From JAJBWD01 sp041670885 (lineage in GTDB: Bacteria > Bacillota > Clostridia > Clostridiales > Clostridiaceae), in contig JBAXYJ010000142.1 in the NCBI GenBank assembly GCA_041670885.1, forward strand, positions 1 to 7,417: a stretch of DNA of 7,417 nucleotides, in the 5' to 3' direction. A program made the translations under genes and the position numbers. Positions 5,020-7,417 of the stretch are shown piece after piece. The notes under the pieces are model-generated. The model had not been told where the DNA came from. It ran no database searches and saw only the letters and a list, made by a program, of their open reading frames with translations. The stretch's first letter is position 1; each line of letters starts with the position of its first letter.

Positions 5020-6528
5020 TAAAATTTCCTTGATTTTATTAACTATTTCATCATTATCAATATTATCTATATTTCCTAACTTATCAAGCAATTTATATAT
5101 CCTATCCTTTTTGCTTTCAATTTTAACCTGGTGAGCACTTCCACTGGTATCATAAGTATCACCATTATCCATTACTCTGCTTTTGTATCCTTTTGATGTG
5201 AGCAAATCCTTAAAGGAATTTGAAGCATCCAAATCCCCATGGACCAGCAAAATCTCCTTTGGTATTTTTTTAAATGCCTCCAGCCATCTTAAAAGTCCTA
5301 ATCTGTCTGCGTGACCGGATAAACCCTGAAGCTGATGAATTTCTGCATTTACTGCTATCTCTTCGCCAAATATTTTTACAGTCTTTTCTCCACTCATTAT
5401 CCTTCTTCCAAGAGTTCCCTCAGCCTGGTAGCCTACAAAAACTATAGAGCATTCTTTTCTCCATAAGTTATGTTTTAAATGATGCTTTATTCTTCCGGCA
5501 TCGCACATCCCGCTGGCAGAAATAATAACAACTCCACTGTTTATTTTATTAAGTGCTGCAGATTCCTGAGATGATTTAGTAAAATTAAGTCCTTTAAATG
5601 CTAATGGATCATCTCCTGATGCTATAAGCTTTTTAGCTTCCTCATCAAAAACGTCTTCATGCCTTTTGAAAATAGCAGTTGATTCAGATGCCAAAGGACT
5701 ATCTACATATATGCTTATATCCTTAAGTGCATCTTTTTCCACATATTTATTAAGAGCATATATAACTTCCTGTGTTCTTCCAACTGCAAAAGATGGTATA
5801 ATAACGTTTCCACCTCTTTTAAAGGTGTCTTTTATTATCTTGTATAATTCCTGAAATTCATTTTCAGTGGTTTTATGGAGTCTGTCTCCATAGGTAGTCT
5901 CCATAATAAGATAATCAGCATAGTCAATATTTACCGGGTCATTAATTATTGGAATATTGACATTTCCCAAATCACCTGTATATACAAGTTTTGTTTCTTT
6001 TCCGTTTTCTTCAGTTACTATTTCTATTATAGCAGAACCTAAAAGGTGGCCTGCATCATTAAATCTTATTTTAAATCCCTTAAAGAGCTCTATCCATTTG
6101 CCATAAGGGTACCCCCTGAAAAGCTTCATTGAAGAGGCAGCATCTTCAGCTGAATAAATTGGTTCTATTTTCTCAAGGCCCTGTCTTTCTCTTTTTCTGT
6201 TTTTCCATTCCATTTCCATCTCTTGAATGTGTCCGCTGTCCTGAAGCATTACATTGCATAAGTCCAAAGTAGCTTCTGTGCATATAACATCTCCGGCAAA
6301 GCCTTGTTTGTACAGGAGTGGAATACGACCGCTGTGATCTATATGAGCATGAGTTAGTAAACAAAAATCTATGTCTTTTGCATTAAATACAAAGGATATA
6401 TTTCCTCTTTCTTTTTCATCCTTTCCCTGAAACATACCGCAGTCCAGAAGAATTGTTTTTCCATTAACCTTTAATATGTGGCAAGATCCGGTAACACAAG
6501 AAGCAGCGCCATAAAATTCAACATTCAT
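5017..6528 (-). CDS. Beta-CASP metallo-beta-lactamase-fold ribonuclease (CPSF73/YSH1-like)
   Basis: 503 residues. A metallo-beta-lactamase core carries motif 2 THAHIDH (H60, H62, D64, H65), motif 3 H161 (DAGHLLGS) and motif 4 D186 (YTGDLG). The beta-CASP insert (about 205-400) has motif A E210 (METTYG) and the SGMCDAGRIKHHL segment. Motif B is H406 (GLSGHAD) and motif C is H430 (LVHGD). Histidine at motif C is typical of RNA-acting members, as opposed to valine in DNA-acting Artemis/Pso2 types. All zinc ligands are present, so it should be an active cytoplasmic RNase; endo- or exonuclease preference cannot be told. Residues after about 463 form a charged, helical tail without KH domains. The ribosome site AGGGGTG overlaps the TAG of the upstream small membrane gene, and the ATP-cone gene follows after 11 bases. 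Confidence 0.93.
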   Translation of the reverse strand: MNVEFYGAASCVTGSCHILKVNGKTILLDCGMFQGKDEKERGNISFVFNAKDIDFCLLTHAHIDHSGRIPLLYKQGFAGDVICTEATLDLCNVMLQDSGHIQEMEMEWKNRKRERQGLEKIEPIYSAEDAASSMKLFRGYPYGKWIELFKGFKIRFNDAGHLLGSAIIEIVTEENGKETKLVYTGDLGNVNIPIINDPVNIDYADYLIMETTYGDRLHKTTENEFQELYKIIKDTFKRGGNVIIPSFAVGRTQEVIYALNKYVEKDALKDISIYVDSPLASESTAIFKRHEDVFDEEAKKLIASGDDPLAFKGLNFTKSSQESAALNKINSGVVIISASGMCDAGRIKHHLKHNLWRKECSIVFVGYQAEGTLGRRIMSGEKTVKIFGEEIAVNAEIHQLQGLSGHADRLGLLRWLEAFKKIPKEILLVHGDLDASNSFKDLLTSKGYKSRVMDNGDTYDTSGSAHQVKIESKKDRIYKLLDKLGNIDNIDNDEIVNKIKEIL

Positions 6529-6533
6529 AACAT

Positions 6534-6541
6534 CACCCCTA
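6534..6541 (-). promoter_or_regulatory. Ribosome site overlapping the membrane-protein stop codon
   Basis: Minus-strand TAGGGGTG merges the TAG stop of the small membrane gene (6539-6541) with the ribosome site of the nuclease gene, whose ATG is at 6526-6528. This is the same overlap design as at 5012-5019, supporting one operon. Confidence 0.75.
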
Positions 6542-6796
6542 TTTCTTATTTAGCTCCTGATAGTCAACATCTATGGCATCCTTTTTTAGCTCATCAAAGG
6601 TCTCATCCATAGTTTCTGTTTTAATTTCCTCTTTTACTTCTTTTTTTCTATTAAAATATCTAAATATCTTTGATGTAATCCATACTGCGATACCTGCCAG
6701 AATTATATAAGGCAATAAAGTTATAAATATGCTTCCCAGTATAATAACAATCAAAATAATGATTATAGTTCTGCTTAAATCTGATAAGTTAAACAC
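6539..6796 (-). CDS. Small membrane protein of unknown function, GTG start
   Basis: 85 residues from GTG at 6794-6796. A long hydrophobic stretch (about residues 10-43, IIIILIVIILG then LLPYIILAGIAVWI) makes one long or two short membrane segments. A basic stop region KIFRYFNRKK and a highly charged cytoplasmic tail rich in Glu, Asp and Lys follow. I do not recognise a family. A longer reading from TTG at 6821-6823 would add nine residues, but AAGGAAGGAAG sits within that extension, about seven bases before the GTG, so GTG is preferred. It is the first gene of the operon with the beta-CASP nuclease; a membrane tether or scaffold for the nuclease is possible but has no direct support. Confidence 0.7.
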   Translation of the reverse strand: MFNLSDLSRTIIIILIVIILGSIFITLLPYIILAGIAVWITSKIFRYFNRKKEVKEEIKTETMDETFDELKKDAIDVDYQELNKK

Positions 6797-6802
6797 TATT
6801 TC

Positions 6803-6814
6803 ACTTCCTTCCTT
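6803..6814 (-). promoter_or_regulatory. Ribosome site that fixes the GTG start of the small membrane protein
   Basis: AAGGAAGGAAGT on the minus strand lies a few bases before GTG 6794-6796. No comparable site precedes the upstream TTG at 6821-6823, so the shorter protein is favoured. Confidence 0.65.
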
Positions 6815-6822
6815 ACCATACA

Positions 6823-6884
6823 ACTGTATAATTAACTTTTGGCTTATTTTTAAAGCAAAATTTGATTTTTTTAATTATGCAATT
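6823..6884. repeat. Diverged copy (unit C) of the intergenic inverted-repeat element
   Basis: The left end TGTATAATTAACTTTTGGCT (6825-6844) matches unit A (4269-4288) at 17 of 20 positions. The right end contains AATTATGCAATT (6873-6884), identical to unit B (4401-4412). The two ends are themselves near-inverse (9 of 11). It lies in the untranslated leader of the small membrane gene, in the same strand orientation as units A and B. Confidence 0.5.
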
Positions 6885-6890
6885 ACATAT

Positions 6891-6899
6891 ATTATATCA
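6891..6899 (-). promoter_or_regulatory. Extended -10 promoter of the nuclease operon
   Basis: On the minus strand TGATATAAT provides a perfect TATAAT (6891-6896) with the TGn extension. The region 17 bases upstream is the T-rich tail of the ilvE terminator and gives only a weak -35. The predicted leader is about 90 bases to the GTG start and contains repeat unit C. Confidence 0.6.
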
Positions 6900-6911
6900 T
6901 ATTTTAGAAGC

Positions 6912-6940
6912 AAAATAAAAAGTCCTCAAATGAGGACTTT
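6912..6940 (-). terminator. Rho-independent terminator of ilvE
   Basis: Arms AAAGTCCTC (6919-6927) and GAGGACTTT (6932-6940) pair perfectly around a four-base loop. On the minus strand the stem continues into TTTTTATTTTG. The stem touches the ilvE stop codon (6939-6941). Confidence 0.9.
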
Positions 6941-7417
6941 ATTCTACCTTTGTAAGATATTCCATATATTTTGGGTTTCTTCCCTTTGTCATCTCTTCAA
7001 ATACTTTTTTTAGTTTATTGCATACAGGCCCTGCTTTTCCATCTCCTATCTGCCTTCTGTCCACATTTACAACTGCTGTTACCTCCATAGCGGTTCCGCT
7101 GAAAAACATCTCATCTGCTGCATACAGCTCGCACCTTGGGACACTTCGTTCCACTACTTCCATGTTTAACTCTTCCTTAGCAAGTCTTATTACTGTATCT
7201 CTTGTAATTCCTTCTAATATATCATCGGATACAGGAGGAGTAATAAGTTTTCCTTTTTTTACTATGAACAGGTTTTCTCCAGGTCCCTCACATACATACC
7301 CGTTTTTAGTTAAGAATACGGCCTCATCAAAACCGTTTGATAATACCTCAAGTGATGCTAATGCAGAATTTAAATAAGCCGCTGTTGCCTTTGTCCTTGG
7401 AGGAAGCATATTATCTG
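6939..7417 (-). CDS. ilvE: Branched-chain amino acid aminotransferase, C-terminal part (start beyond window)
   Basis: About 158 residues are visible. The frame stays open to the right edge (D-N before the first Met), so the Met at 7409 is internal and roughly the N-terminal half is outside. IlvE is a class IV PLP aminotransferase that interconverts leucine, isoleucine and valine with their 2-oxo acids, using glutamate/2-oxoglutarate. The segment LPPRTKATAAYLNS holds the PLP-binding lysine. GYVCEGPGENLF, the DDILEGITRDTVIRLA stretch, FFSGTAMEVTAV and the late GDGKAGPVCNKL are typical of IlvE. A D-amino-acid transaminase is less likely given the GTAMEVT and C-terminal segments. It is separated from the next operon by a strong terminator, so its partners lie outside the window. 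Confidence 0.93.
   Translation of the reverse strand, partial: DNMLPPRTKATAAYLNSALASLEVLSNGFDEAVFLTKNGYVCEGPGENLFIVKKGKLITPPVSDDILEGITRDTVIRLAKEELNMEVVERSVPRCELYAADEMFFSGTAMEVTAVVNVDRRQIGDGKAGPVCNKLKKVFEEMTKGRNPKYMEYLTKVE

Noticed and set aside
6797..6823. Longer small membrane protein starting at TTG 6821-6823
   Set aside because: No ribosome site precedes the TTG, while a strong AAGGAAGGAAG precedes the in-frame GTG at 6794-6796.
7407..7409. Met at 7409 as the start of the aminotransferase
   Set aside because: The open frame continues to the window edge, and the residues are the middle of IlvE just before the PLP lysine.

Overview
The window is AT-rich DNA with strong AGGAGG-type ribosome sites, TTG and GTG starts, T-tailed hairpin terminators and short intergenic gaps. 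Together with the protein sequences this points to a low-GC Firmicute, most likely Clostridium in the broad sense (inference; the species cannot be named). Eight recognisable protein genes, one extra 52-codon gene and several regulatory or repeat elements are present. No RNA gene, CRISPR array or transposase was seen.

Layout. A 5'-truncated uvsE (UV damage endonuclease) runs rightward at 1-741. It ends in a bidirectional terminator shared with the genes read leftward from the other side. All other genes are on the minus strand. Reading in transcription order from the right edge, the first is the C-terminal half of ilvE (branched-chain aminotransferase), closed by a terminator at 6912-6940. 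Next is a probable operon starting from an extended -10 promoter near 6891: a small membrane protein, a beta-CASP metallo-beta-lactamase nuclease, a stand-alone ATP-cone protein and a 52-residue charged protein, ending at a strong terminator (4446-4476). The third block is a NapH-like polyferredoxin membrane protein, its membrane-anchored partner, an OmpR/PhoB response regulator and its histidine kinase, finishing at the terminator next to uvsE.

How it may work together. The polyferredoxin and its partner are translationally adjacent (1-base gap), and the regulator and kinase are 15 bases apart. No T-tailed terminator separates the two pairs. Four TGA-centred hexamers spaced exactly 11 bp sit just upstream of the polyferredoxin promoter, the geometry used by PhoB/OmpR regulators. 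A self-regulating membrane electron-transfer module is the most interesting functional hypothesis here (inference).

The noncoding stretch 4161-4471 holds that promoter, two near-adjacent inverted-repeat elements, a pair of 14-bp palindromes 32 bp apart, and the terminator of the 52-residue gene. A third, diverged copy of the repeat element lies in the leader of the nuclease operon at 6823-6884. This suggests a short interspersed palindromic repeat family.
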